A DNA stretch of 64,000 bases from Microbacterium paraoxydans (lineage in GTDB: Bacteria; Actinomycetota; Actinomycetes; Actinomycetales; Microbacteriaceae): contig NZ_JAGTUK010000003.1 in assembly GCF_018224615.1 (NCBI RefSeq), positions 606,339 to 670,338 of the forward strand. The letters are read 5' to 3'. The position numbers were made by a program, and so were the translations under genes. Within the stretch, counting starts at the first letter, position 1; the number at the start of each line of letters is the position of its first letter. The notes under the pieces were generated by a model, which did no database searches, was not told where the DNA came from, and was given only the letters and a program-made list of their open reading frames with translations. Below are positions 25,393-33,768 of this stretch, one piece after another.

Positions 25393-27872
25393 CCCTGGGC
25401 CGCGCGGACCCGGAGGTCCCTGGCCAGATGGTCGCGCTGCTCCACCACGAGGCGGCGCAGCGCCCCCGGCGCGTCCGGGTTGGCGTCGAGCCAGGCGTCC
25501 ACCGGGTCGAGCGTGTCACTCGCCGGGAACAGCCCGAGCACGAGGCGCTGCGCGAGCTCGATGCTGCGTTCGCTCCAGGCCTCGCGGATGCGGGAGAAGT
25601 ACTCGGCGTCGAAGCCGGCGATCAGGTCGCGGCGACCGCCCGCGCGGAAACCGGCGATCTCGGCGTCGAGGTGGTCGTTCGTGAGCGAGTGATCGTCCCA
25701 GGCCGCCGCCCACGCCGCAGCGCGCGCGGACGCGTCGGGACGCGACGCCCGTGCACGGCGGGCGGCGGTGCGCCCGTCGCCGGTGTCGTCGCGCTCCTCC
25801 TCGGCGGCGATGTCCATGCCATCGGCGTGCCCTGTCGTCACAAGCGCCGTCAGCAGCTGCCACCGCAGATCGGGGTCGATCACGAGTCCGTCGGGGGCAC
25901 GACCGTCGAGCATGTCGCGCAGGTCACCGTGGTGCACGTCATCGAACGCCGACGCCGCCGCCAGGGCCCGCGCCCACGACAGCTGCGCGTCACTGCCCGC
26001 CGCCGCGGACTGCAGTGCCGACCAGCACGCCTCGGTCCACGCGCGCTGCTCCTCGGTGCGCCGGTCGTCGGCGACGAAGTGCCGCACCGTGAACGCCGCG
26101 TTCTGCAGCGCCGCAGCCTGGAGCGCGCCGTTCGGCTCCGCCGGCGCGTGCGCGCGGACGATGCGCAGGAACCGCGACGCATCGAGCTCCCCGTCACGGG
26201 TCGCGTTCCACAGCGCCGACCAGACGAGTGCTCGAGCCAGCGGATCCTCGATCGCCGACAGCGACTCCTCCACCGTCGCAAGAGACCGCTCGTCCAACCG
26301 GGTCTTCGCGTACGTGAGGTCGTCGTCGTTCAGCAGCACGAGATCCGCGTCGGGCACGTCGATCTGCACGCGCTCGCCGGGAAGATCCAGCTCCCGTTGC
26401 TCGCGGCGCACGACCCGACCGTCGACGCGGTCGTAGAAACCGATGCGCAGCCGATGCGGACGCGAACCGCTCTGCGTGAGGAAGCGGTGGCCGTCGTCAT
26501 CGGCCTCGATGCGCAGCGTGGAGACCCCGGTCGTCTGCAACCACGCGGCCGCCCAGTCGGTCATGTCGCGACCGGAGACCGCGCTGAGCTGCACGAGGAA
26601 ATCCTCGAGCGTGGTGTTGCCGAACGCGTTCGCCGCGAAGTACCGGCGCGCGCCCTCGAAGAACGCGTCGTCGCCGACATAGGCGACCAGCTGCTTCAGC
26701 ACCGAGGCGCCCTTGGCGTAGGTGATGCCGTCGAAGTTGAGCTTCGCGGCCTCGAGGTCGGGGATGTCCGCCACGATCGGGTGGGTCGTCGGCAGCTGAT
26801 CCTGCTGATACGCCCACGACTTGCGGCGCATCGCGAACGTGACCCACGCATCGTGGAACCGCGTCGCGACGGCCGACGCGTGCGACCCCATGTAGTCGGC
26901 GAACGACTCCTTGAGCCACAGGTCGTCCCACCACGTCATGGTCACGAGGTCACCGAACCACATGTGCGCCATCTCGTGCAGGATCGTGTTCGCCCTGGCC
27001 GCCCGCTGCGCCTCCGTGGCCGCGCCCCGAGACAGGTACGACTCGGTGAACGTCACCAGCCCCGGGTTCTCCATCGCGCCGAGGTTGTACTCGGGGACGA
27101 AGATCTGGTCGTACTTGCCCCACGGGTACGGGTAGGCGAACGCATCGGTGAAGAAGTCGAGACCCTGTCGGGTGACCTCCAGGATCTCCTCCGCCTCGAG
27201 GTGCTCCGCGAGCGACCGCCGCACGAAGAGGCCGAGTGCGATGCGCTGTTCGTCACGCGTCCACTCGCCGTCCACGCGCGTGTAGGGGCCGGCGGCGACC
27301 GCGGTGATGTAACTGGAGATCGGCAGCGTGGGTGCGAATTCCACGCGCTGGACACCCACGCCGAGATCGACGTGCGCGGGTGACTGGTTCGACAGCACCT
27401 CCCAGCCCGACGGTGCATCCACCACGAAGGTGTACGCGGCCTTGAGGTCGGGCTGCTCGAAGCACGCCATCACGCGACGCGAATCGGCCGGCTCGTACTG
27501 CGTGTACAGGTACGTGCGGTCGTCGGCGGGATCGTGGAAGCGGTGCAGTCCCTCGCCCGAGCGACTGTAGGCGCCGATGGCCTCGACCCGGACGACGTTC
27601 GACGCAGCGAGGCCGGTGAGGGCGATGCGGGCGCCGTCGTACTCCACCTCGCGCTCCTCGCCGTTGACCTCGACACGGCGTACCTCTTCGCCGATGAAGT
27701 CGAGCCAGGTCGCGTCGGTCGTCGCGTCGAACTCCAGCGTCGTGGCCGTGGGGAATCCGGTGCGGGCCCGCTCCGGCGCTCCGGTCAGGTCGAGCTCGAC
27801 GCGGATGCGGTGGAGGGTGACGGCCACGGATCGCGCAGCGGTCTCCTCGCGGGTCAGGTTGGCGGTGTCCAT
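25389..27872 (-). CDS. pepN: aminopeptidase N (M1 family)
   Basis: Zinc aminopeptidase releasing N-terminal residues from peptides, cytoplasmic. The 827-aa protein has the substrate-anchoring GAMEN motif near residue 265 and the zinc site HEMAHMWFGD near 298, with the third ligand in WLKESFADYMG. An ERAP1-like C-terminal domain of ~350 residues follows, as in actinobacterial PepN. The ATG at 27872 gives the usual N-terminus MDTANLTREE but has GGAGGG directly adjacent with no spacer; a GTG at 27905 would add 11 residues. Confidence 0.93.
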   Translation of the reverse strand: MDTANLTREETAARSVAVTLHRIRVELDLTGAPERARTGFPTATTLEFDATTDATWLDFIGEEVRRVEVNGEEREVEYDGARIALTGLAASNVVRVEAIGAYSRSGEGLHRFHDPADDRTYLYTQYEPADSRRVMACFEQPDLKAAYTFVVDAPSGWEVLSNQSPAHVDLGVGVQRVEFAPTLPISSYITAVAAGPYTRVDGEWTRDEQRIALGLFVRRSLAEHLEAEEILEVTRQGLDFFTDAFAYPYPWGKYDQIFVPEYNLGAMENPGLVTFTESYLSRGAATEAQRAARANTILHEMAHMWFGDLVTMTWWDDLWLKESFADYMGSHASAVATRFHDAWVTFAMRRKSWAYQQDQLPTTHPIVADIPDLEAAKLNFDGITYAKGASVLKQLVAYVGDDAFFEGARRYFAANAFGNTTLEDFLVQLSAVSGRDMTDWAAAWLQTTGVSTLRIEADDDGHRFLTQSGSRPHRLRIGFYDRVDGRVVRREQRELDLPGERVQIDVPDADLVLLNDDDLTYAKTRLDERSLATVEESLSAIEDPLARALVWSALWNATRDGELDASRFLRIVRAHAPAEPNGALQAAALQNAAFTVRHFVADDRRTEEQRAWTEACWSALQSAAAGSDAQLSWARALAAASAFDDVHHGDLRDMLDGRAPDGLVIDPDLRWQLLTALVTTGHADGMDIAAEEERDDTGDGRTAARRARASRPDASARAAAWAAAWDDHSLTNDHLDAEIAGFRAGGRRDLIAGFDAEYFSRIREAWSERSIELAQRLVLGLFPASDTLDPVDAWLDANPDAPGALRRLVVEQRDHLARDLRVRAAQG

Positions 27873-27954
27873 CCCTCCATCCTGGCATCCTGACCGGGTT
27901 CGCACGGTGCCGGCGGTCAGGCGCGGATCTCCGGCGGCGCGTTTCCGGCCGTGC

Positions 27955-28989
27955 CTACGCGGTCGACGCCGCGGCGGATCGCCGCCCTCTTCCCGTCTCT
28001 CTCCGGTTGATCTTGCGCGAGGTCTCCGGGCCGCCGAGCAGCCGGCGGATCGCCGTCTCCGGAGTCACGTCGAGGTCGAGCGTGCGCCCACGCGCGTACT
28101 GACGGAACACCCGCGGGTCGATGTAGCTGTTGCGCGCGACGGCAGTCGTGTTCCCGAGCGCGGTGGCCGCCGCCTGCACGGCCAATCGCTCGGCCTGCGC
28201 GCGCTGCCCCTTCCGGTCGAGCACCCCGATGCGTGCGAGGGCGTCGGCCGCGATGATCGTGCCGTGCAGCGTGCGGAAGTCCTTCGCCGTGAAGCTCGCC
28301 CCCAGGACGTCCTTCAGGTACGCGTTGACCTCGGCCGGGGTGATCTTCACCCGGCGCCGACCCTTGCGGTACGCCAGCAGGAACGCATTCGAGGCACCGG
28401 CGGAGAAGTCGGTGAGAGCATCGGCGAGGGCCTCGTCCGTGATCTCGATCGAGGCGGTGCGGCCGCTCTTCGCCGGGAAGGACAGGGCGACGTCACGGCC
28501 GTCCAGGCGCACGTCGCGGCGCCGCAGGGTGGTCAGGCCGCGGCTGCCATGACGCGCCAGGTACCGCTCCGAGCCGATGCGGAGGGCGGCGTCGTCGAGC
28601 AGGCGGAACGCGATCGCGAGCGCCCTCTCCTTCGTCTGGCCCTCTTCTCGCAGCGCCCTGGTCACCTGCGCTCGTGCGCTCGGAAGCGCAGAGGCGAGGT
28701 CGAGCGCACGGACGAACTTCCGGCGGTCCCGCGAGACACGCCACAGCGGATGGTAGAGGTACTGCTTGCGTCCGGCCTGGTCGATGCCGACGGCCTGGAT
28801 ATGGGCGAGCGGATCGGCCGCGATCCACACGTCGCGCCACGCCGGAGGGATCACCAGGTCGCCGATGCGTTCGCGGTCGGCTTCCGGCGCGGGCGCCCCG
28901 GTCGGGTCGACATAACGGAAGCCCGACCCTGACCGCTGTCGCCGGAACCCGGGATCGACACCCGGCACCACCCTGATCAGCCGCGCCAT
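27955..28989 (-). CDS. type IB DNA topoisomerase (poxvirus/eukaryote-like)
   Basis: A 344-aa topoisomerase IB, the small bacterial form related to poxvirus enzymes. It relaxes supercoils through a 3'-phosphotyrosine. Motifs: GRKQYLYHPLWR near residues 75-86, RIGSERYLARHGSRGLTTLR near 140-160, the helix-start KDFRTLHGT near 240 and the catalytic tyrosine (about residue 288) in ARNSYIDPRVF. The ATG at 28989 is preceded by GGAGGAG with a 5-nt gap. This enzyme is scattered among bacteria, usually as a non-essential extra to gyrase and topoisomerase I. Confidence 0.93.
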   Translation of the reverse strand: MARLIRVVPGVDPGFRRQRSGSGFRYVDPTGAPAPEADRERIGDLVIPPAWRDVWIAADPLAHIQAVGIDQAGRKQYLYHPLWRVSRDRRKFVRALDLASALPSARAQVTRALREEGQTKERALAIAFRLLDDAALRIGSERYLARHGSRGLTTLRRRDVRLDGRDVALSFPAKSGRTASIEITDEALADALTDFSAGASNAFLLAYRKGRRRVKITPAEVNAYLKDVLGASFTAKDFRTLHGTIIAADALARIGVLDRKGQRAQAERLAVQAAATALGNTTAVARNSYIDPRVFRQYARGRTLDLDVTPETAIRRLLGGPETSRKINRRETGRGRRSAAASTA

Positions 28990-29059
28990 GCCTGCTCCTC
29001 CCATCCGGTCACGAGGCGAGCCTGCCCGAGCACGCCGCGCGCGAAAAGGGAGTGGCGCC

Positions 29060-29566
29060 TCACCCCGGCGAGGTGCTATCCGCCGCCCGCTCCTTCGCGA
29101 ACACCGTGCGCATGTGGTCGCTCGTGAGGAAGTCGGCGATGCCGATCATGATCAGGCTGAACACGATCTGCTCGGTCACCATCCACACGGGGTACAGCCC
29201 GGGGATCGCCGCCATGACCAGTGTGATCACCGGGAAGATCTGCGCGAACAGGCGGAGCCGCTGATACGCCCAGCGCCATCCCCGCCGCGCCCGCCAGGCG
29301 AAGTAGAACAGGGTGGCGGTCATCGCCAGGACGATGAGCGTGCGCATCCAGACCGCGAACGGCACCTGCTCGCCGTCCACCGCGAGGACGAGGGCGACCA
29401 CCACCGCCCCCACTCCCAGCACGAGCTCCGCGACGAGCAGCCACAGGATCCAGGTGAACGCGCGAACGGTCTTCGGGTGGGTGCGGCCGGCCTCGCTGAT
29501 CGCGACCCCGGCCTGTCGGCCGCCGGCGATCCGGTCGAGTCGGAGGAACAGCGATTCGAGGGCCAT
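29060..29566 (-). CDS. small four-helix membrane protein
   Basis: A 168-aa protein with four clear hydrophobic segments (about residues 38-62, 72-92, 105-125 and 130-150) and no recognisable catalytic motif. The basic N-terminus (LFLRLDRIAGGRQAG) suggests a cytoplasmic start. The ATG at 29566 is 7 nt after a TAGGCT box, so the gene has its own likely leaderless promoter. It is followed by the topoisomerase gene and preceded by an MFS gene on the same strand. I do not recognise the family. Confidence 0.7.
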   Translation of the reverse strand: MALESLFLRLDRIAGGRQAGVAISEAGRTHPKTVRAFTWILWLLVAELVLGVGAVVVALVLAVDGEQVPFAVWMRTLIVLAMTATLFYFAWRARRGWRWAYQRLRLFAQIFPVITLVMAAIPGLYPVWMVTEQIVFSLIMIGIADFLTSDHMRTVFAKERAADSTSPG

Positions 29567-29576
29567 GGAACGGAGC

Positions 29577-30854
29577 CTAGACCGGGGCGTCGCCCGTGGC
29601 CTCCACCGTTCGATGGACCTCGGGCGTCCCGTTGGCGGCCGCGGGCACGACGCGTTCGAGGACGAGCGCCAGCACTCCCACCGCGAGGCTGCCCGCGACC
29701 ATGACGGCGACGAACCAGCCGTCGGCACCGACGCCGAGGAGCAGTCCGGCGACGAGCGGCCCGGTGATCGCGCCGCCCTGGAAAGCCGCGGAGTTGATCG
29801 CGTTGTATCGACCACGCGTACGGTCCGTCGCGAGGTCGTTGTAGATGGCGGGCACCGTGGGCTGCAGCATGGTCTCCCCGAACGCGAACACCCCCATGAA
29901 GGCGATCACTCCGATCGCGGCCGCGAGCGATCCGGGCAGCAGCCCCGCTGCCCCGAGCGTGACCCAGGACAGGGCCCAGATGAGCGCCATGACCTGCATC
30001 ACGCGCGTGCGTCGCCTGCCGGAGATGAGCCGCAGCACCGCGAACTGCAGCAGCACGATGACCGCGGTGTTGACGGCGAACGAGATGCCAACGACACGCG
30101 TCGACACCTCGGCGACCTGCCGGGCGAACGCCGGGAACCCGGCCTCCAGCTGCCCATAGCCGATGAAGACGGACAGGAACGTGAGCAGCGTCAGCCACAG
30201 CACCGCGGGACGACGCACGATCTCGCGATAGCGGCCCGCGGTGTCGTCTGCCGCCGCGTCGTGCTCCGGCTGCGTGCGCACGCGCCGGAGCGGTCCGAGC
30301 AGCAGGGCGAGCGGGATGAGGCTGGTCGCGGCATCCACCAGGAAGATCGCGGTGAAGGTCGCGGGATCGTCCACGTTCACGAAGAAGCCGCCGATGATGC
30401 CGCCGACGCCGATGCCCAGGTTCACAAGCGCGAAGTTGACGCCGAAGTACTGCTGGCGGAGCTCCCCCTCGACCACCGAGGCGATGAGCGCGTTGAAGCC
30501 CGGCCAGGAGACCCCGAAGTTCACGCCGATCAGGACCACCGCCACCGTGGCCACGGCGGGGTGCGTCGCGTACGCGAGGAGCGTGCACCCGGCGATCATC
30601 GACACGAGTCCGATGATCAGCACGCGGCGGGCCCCGTAGCGGTCGATCAGCGTGCCACCCGGTCCGGTCACGACGAGGCCGGTGATGGCGATCAGGCTCA
30701 TGAGCGCGCCAGAGAAGCCCAGGTCGAAGCCGCGCACCTCGTGGAGATAGATGATCGTGAACGGCAGGGTCATGCCGCGGCCCAGCGTCTGTATGGCCAC
30801 GGTCGACAGCAGCCACCGACCCTCGGTGGGCAGCGCTTGCCAGAAGGAGCTCAT
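29577..30854 (-). CDS. MFS transporter
   Basis: A 425-aa major facilitator with 12 hydrophobic segments and a charged central loop around residues 200-215 (RRVRTQPEHDAAADD). Loop 2-3 shows GGTLIDRYGARRVL, the superfamily motif. The start at 30854 (MSSFWQALPTEGRW) follows GAGGTG; an open frame extends further but has no conserved appearance. The neighbouring divergent gene starts 85 bp away. Substrate unknown; this layout resembles multidrug-efflux type MFS. Confidence 0.83.
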   Translation of the reverse strand: MSSFWQALPTEGRWLLSTVAIQTLGRGMTLPFTIIYLHEVRGFDLGFSGALMSLIAITGLVVTGPGGTLIDRYGARRVLIIGLVSMIAGCTLLAYATHPAVATVAVVLIGVNFGVSWPGFNALIASVVEGELRQQYFGVNFALVNLGIGVGGIIGGFFVNVDDPATFTAIFLVDAATSLIPLALLLGPLRRVRTQPEHDAAADDTAGRYREIVRRPAVLWLTLLTFLSVFIGYGQLEAGFPAFARQVAEVSTRVVGISFAVNTAVIVLLQFAVLRLISGRRRTRVMQVMALIWALSWVTLGAAGLLPGSLAAAIGVIAFMGVFAFGETMLQPTVPAIYNDLATDRTRGRYNAINSAAFQGGAITGPLVAGLLLGVGADGWFVAVMVAGSLAVGVLALVLERVVPAAANGTPEVHRTVEATGDAPV

Positions 30855-30939
30855 TCCGATCACCTCGATAGTGTTCCAGCGACCTCGGACATCGGCGGCG
30901 CGAACGGCCGGAACACGCCCGAACCGATATTCTGCGACC

Positions 30940-31770
30940 ATGCCGCTGTCATACGAGGAGTTCCGGTCGTCTCTGCTGAGCGACGAGGGGCTGCGCGCCC
31001 TCGGCCTGCCGCTGACCGCGGACGAGGCCCGGCGGGTGCAGGCCGATGAGCAGGCCAGCCGCAGCTGGTACGACTACTGGCTCACCGTCAGCGGTCAGGC
31101 GAGACCCCCCGTGGAGACCGTCGCCGCGACCATACCGCTCGGTGGTCACGACCTGCCCACCTCCGCCCCGACCGCGTATCCCGCCGCCTACGGTGCGACG
31201 ACCGAGGCGTACGCGACCGGTGCCGCCCCGTTCAGCACGCCGCCCCTCGACCCGGGTGGGAGCGGCACGGCTCGCCCGCGTCGCGTCGGACTCTGGGTCG
31301 CGCTCTCGATCGTCGGGGCCCTGCTCCTGATCGCCGCGATCGTCACGGTCTTCGCGTTCGCCACCGCCCGGCACTGGACCAAGGTGGACGTGCCGGAGAA
31401 GCCGGAGACGTTCCACAGCGAGGAATACGAGACGGGCGCCTACTTCGTGACCGACGACGGCGTGAGCCCCTGCTACGTCGACCAGGACTGGACGGACTGC
31501 ATCGCCGCCATGGAGGCGCAGTACGCGGGAGCCTGTGCCGACGTGGAACTGGTGCCCTCCGCCGCCGAGCTGTGCGCCCAGCACCGCGCCGAGATCGACC
31601 GCATGATCGCGGAGGACGTCGACGGCACCTACGTCGCCTCCCTGGGAGACTTCGGCCATCTCACGCGCACCCCGGAGACCGCGACGCGCCAAGTGTCCAA
31701 CGACGACTACGAGCCCGCCGTGACGCACGAAGCCGTGTGCTACCTCGGCTTCCTCGGCGAATGCGAGTGA
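30940..31770 (+). CDS. hypothetical single-pass membrane protein
   Basis: A 276-aa protein I do not recognise. The first ~115 residues are cytoplasmic-looking: a charged N-terminus (LSYEEFRSSLLSDEGLRALGLPLTADEARR) and an Ala/Pro/Tyr/Thr-rich stretch. One strong membrane helix lies at residues ~117-141. The outer domain of ~135 residues holds six cysteines, likely disulfide-bonded, and is acidic. A TATTCT box lies 6 nt before the ATG, fitting a leaderless transcript. It precedes the bacteriocin-like locus by 154 bp; no link is shown. Confidence 0.72.
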   Translation: MPLSYEEFRSSLLSDEGLRALGLPLTADEARRVQADEQASRSWYDYWLTVSGQARPPVETVAATIPLGGHDLPTSAPTAYPAAYGATTEAYATGAAPFSTPPLDPGGSGTARPRRVGLWVALSIVGALLLIAAIVTVFAFATARHWTKVDVPEKPETFHSEEYETGAYFVTDDGVSPCYVDQDWTDCIAAMEAQYAGACADVELVPSAAELCAQHRAEIDRMIAEDVDGTYVASLGDFGHLTRTPETATRQVSNDDYEPAVTHEAVCYLGFLGECE

Positions 31771-31802
31771 GCCGGACGCTCGGCATCCCCGGGTTCTGAA
31801 CC

Positions 31803-31827
31803 ATCGACCGGTGAAGGTCCGGTCGAT
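31803..31827 (+). terminator. possible terminator before the bacteriocin-like locus
   Basis: ATCGACCGG (31803-31811) pairs with CCGGTCGAT (31819-31827) around a 7-nt loop, 32 bp after the preceding stop. There is no U-run, so termination is uncertain; it may also be a regulatory hairpin in the leader of the next gene. Confidence 0.4.
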
Positions 31828-31924
31828 CGTCCTACGCATCGCGACACCTCGCGAGCGACGATTTTCGTTGTCGGGCAGAGAGCCCGGGCCCGTCCCGCGA
31901 GACGGAGGACGAAAGAAGGACACC

Positions 31925-32209
31925 ATGCAGAATCCGATCACCGAATCGAGGACGTCGCGAGGCACGATCACCGCGGCCGCCGTCGTCGCCGCACTCGGCC
32001 TCGTGTTCGCCGGCCTCAGTGCGGCGTACATCGCCGGCATGTTCGGCCTCTCCACCGCCGTCGCCTCGCAGATCGTGAACGCGATCACCGTGGGCGGCGC
32101 CGTCCTCGCGATCGCGATGGCGGTCGTCTCCGGCGGCATCGCGGGCGCGGTCGTCGCGACCGCGCGCTGGGCGATCACCGCGTGGGGCAAGAAGGCGGCC
32201 GTTGCCTGA
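31925..32209 (+). CDS. circular bacteriocin precursor, AS-48/uberolysin-like
   Basis: A 94-aa prepeptide. Residues 1-35 form a leader with polar start and hydrophobic core. From residue 36 the sequence IAGMFGLSTAVASQIVNAI closely follows the mature N-terminus of uberolysin (LAGYTGIASGTAKKVVDAI) and of AS-48 (FGIPAAVAGTVLNVVEAGG); the glycine-rich centre (VVSGGIAGAVVATA) and the basic Trp-containing last helix (RWAITAWGKKAAVA) also match. A mature ring of about 56-59 residues has Arg81, Lys89 and Lys90 and no acidic residue, net +3. Expected helical, membrane-active. The RBS is AGAAGGA, 6 nt from the ATG. It is followed by SpoIIM/DUF95, small membrane proteins and an ABC ATPase, the usual companions. 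These comparisons are from memory, not from an alignment program. Confidence 0.8.
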   Translation: MQNPITESRTSRGTITAAAVVAALGLVFAGLSAAYIAGMFGLSTAVASQIVNAITVGGAVLAIAMAVVSGGIAGAVVATARWAITAWGKKAAVA

Positions 32210-32786
32210 ACACCCCCGTACGGGCGGAGGAGTGCGATCGGGGTGGTGGCGACTCGTCATTGCGTTCCTGAGCGCTCTCCTCCCCTTCACGGTGGCGGCC
32301 GGCGTCGGTTTCGCCACGCTCCACGGACGGACCGCGGGCGGAGGCGGGGTGCTCGCGGCTCCCCTGGGCGACACCGGCAGCCCTCTCCTCCTGGGCATCC
32401 TGCTCCGCAACACAGCCGTCGCACTCGCCCTCTTCAGCGGCGTGCTCACGGTCGGCATCGGTTCGGTGCTCGGGATCGCTTTCCAGGGGTTCGTGGTGGG
32501 GGCGAGCACGGGAGCGGCGGCCACGGAGGTCGGCGCCGCCTCGGCACTCGGCTCGGTGGTCGGCTATGCCGTGATCGAGATCCCCGCTCTGCTGCTCGCC
32601 GCGGCCGCGGGGATGCTTCCCGCGGTAGCCGCGCTTCTCGCCTCTCGTGGCGTGCCACCAGCGGCGCCACTGTCCCGGTACGTCGCGGCCTTCCGCCCCG
32701 CTCTGTTCGTCTTGGGCGCGGCCCTCCTCCTACTGGTCGTCGGCGCGGCCGTCGAAACCTCTCTGATCACGTCTCGGAGTCACTGA
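32202..32786 (+). CDS. SpoIIM/DUF95-like membrane protein
   Basis: A 194-aa integral membrane protein with about five hydrophobic segments and the small-residue pattern of the stage II sporulation protein M (DUF95) family: GILLRNTAVALALFSGVLTVGIGSVLGIAFQGFVVG near residues 65-100 and a later YAVIEIPALLLAAAAG with the conserved Glu. DUF95 proteins are standard parts of circular-bacteriocin loci (AS-48C, CclC type), probably in maturation or secretion. The TTG start at 32202 overlaps the precursor gene by 8 bp and follows AGAAGG; a GTG at 32232 is the alternative. Confidence 0.75.
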   Translation: MPEHPRTGGGVRSGWWRLVIAFLSALLPFTVAAGVGFATLHGRTAGGGGVLAAPLGDTGSPLLLGILLRNTAVALALFSGVLTVGIGSVLGIAFQGFVVGASTGAAATEVGAASALGSVVGYAVIEIPALLLAAAAGMLPAVAALLASRGVPPAAPLSRYVAAFRPALFVLGAALLLLVVGAAVETSLITSRSH

Positions 32787-33388
32787 TGTCCTTCTCCCCT
32801 CCGCCGCCCGCTCCCCCGGTGCACGAGCCCGTGCGAGCGCGCACCCGGACCGACCGCCGCGTCCTGTGGGGTGCGGTGCTGGCCCTCGGTGTGCTGACCA
32901 CCGTCCGGCTCTCCGGCCAACTGCTCGAGCGCATTGCGAGCGACGCGCAGGTGCGCGGACTCACCGCCGATCTGCACGACCCCGCCCTCGCCGAGCTCGC
33001 CGTCCGGGCGGGAGTGACTCTGGCCGTGGTCGCGTCCGTGATCTTTCAGGGGCTGTACCTGCTCCTGTGCGCCACCATCGATGAGCGACTCCTGCCCGGC
33101 GCGATGATCACGACCGGCGTCTGCCGCGGCGGCGAGCGGCGGACCGGCGTGGGCTTCGCGGTGCTGGTGGGGGCAGGCGCGACCATTCCCGTGCAGCTCG
33201 TGGCACTGGCCCTCGGCGTCGCCGCGCCGAAGGACTCGCCGCTTCTGTATCTCTGGCTGATCGGACTCGTCACCGTCGCGGCCGCCCTGACCATCCGGCG
33301 CTCGTCTGCGTCCGGGCGTTCCGCCCGGACCTGGCTGCTCGTCCCTCTCATCCTCGCGGCCGTCGCGGCCCTGTCACTCGCCTTCTGA
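32786..33388 (+). CDS. membrane protein of the bacteriocin-like locus
   Basis: A 200-aa protein with a proline-rich start (MSFSPPPPAPP), a basic stretch and about five hydrophobic segments at roughly residues 32-50, 75-100, 125-145, 153-168 and 180-198. No family is recognised with certainty; the layout resembles the poorly conserved membrane proteins that accompany circular bacteriocins. Its ATG overlaps the preceding stop by one base (TGATG), so it belongs to the same operon. Possible roles are maturation, export or self-protection. Confidence 0.65.
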   Translation: MSFSPPPPAPPVHEPVRARTRTDRRVLWGAVLALGVLTTVRLSGQLLERIASDAQVRGLTADLHDPALAELAVRAGVTLAVVASVIFQGLYLLLCATIDERLLPGAMITTGVCRGGERRTGVGFAVLVGAGATIPVQLVALALGVAAPKDSPLLYLWLIGLVTVAAALTIRRSSASGRSARTWLLVPLILAAVAALSLAF

Positions 33389-33402
33389 TCCGAGGAGCCC
33401 GC

Positions 33403-33768
33403 ATGCAGAACCTCTATGTGAAGACCCGCCGCATCGTCGCGATCCTGCTCGCGGTGGCACTCGTGGTGTTCGCCGTGCTCGCACTCGTGTCCGGCCCGAG
33501 TACGGGTGCGCTCGTGAGCGCGATCGTCGCGGCGATCGCGGTGCCCCTGCTCGTGTTCGCGATCGTCCCGTCGACGGTGCGGGTGAAGCGAGACGCGACA
33601 GCGTACTTCCTGGCCGCCAGCGCCATCGCCGTGGCGTGGGGCGCTTCTCCGCTGAGCGGTGCCGTTCTCACCTACCTGCCCGCCCTCGTCGTGGCTGTGG
33701 GGTACGCCACCGTCGCGGTCACGCTCGGCGCGGAGGAGAGCGCGGCGCACACCCGCGACCGGCTATGA
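33403..33768 (+). CDS. small four-helix membrane protein, immunity candidate
   Basis: A 121-aa protein with four predicted membrane helices and a basic start (MQNLYVKTRRIVAIL). Immunity proteins of circular bacteriocins are small, hydrophobic and basic, and lie near the precursor, so this is the best candidate by size and place, though the loop residues are only mildly basic. A good RBS (GAGGAG) precedes the ATG, 14 bp after the previous gene. It overlaps the next gene by 4 bp (ATGA). The assignment is inference. Confidence 0.6.
   Translation: MQNLYVKTRRIVAILLAVALVVFAVLALVSGPSTGALVSAIVAAIAVPLLVFAIVPSTVRVKRDATAYFLAASAIAVAWGASPLSGAVLTYLPALVVAVGYATVAVTLGAEESAAHTRDRL

Noticed and set aside
25347..27383. 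678-codon plus-strand frame
   Set aside because: Antisense shadow of aminopeptidase N, which has the GAMEN and HExxH motifs.
25389..28989. Aminopeptidase and topoisomerase IB as parts of a defence island
   Set aside because: Both are common single genes in actinobacteria and no defence gene lies near.
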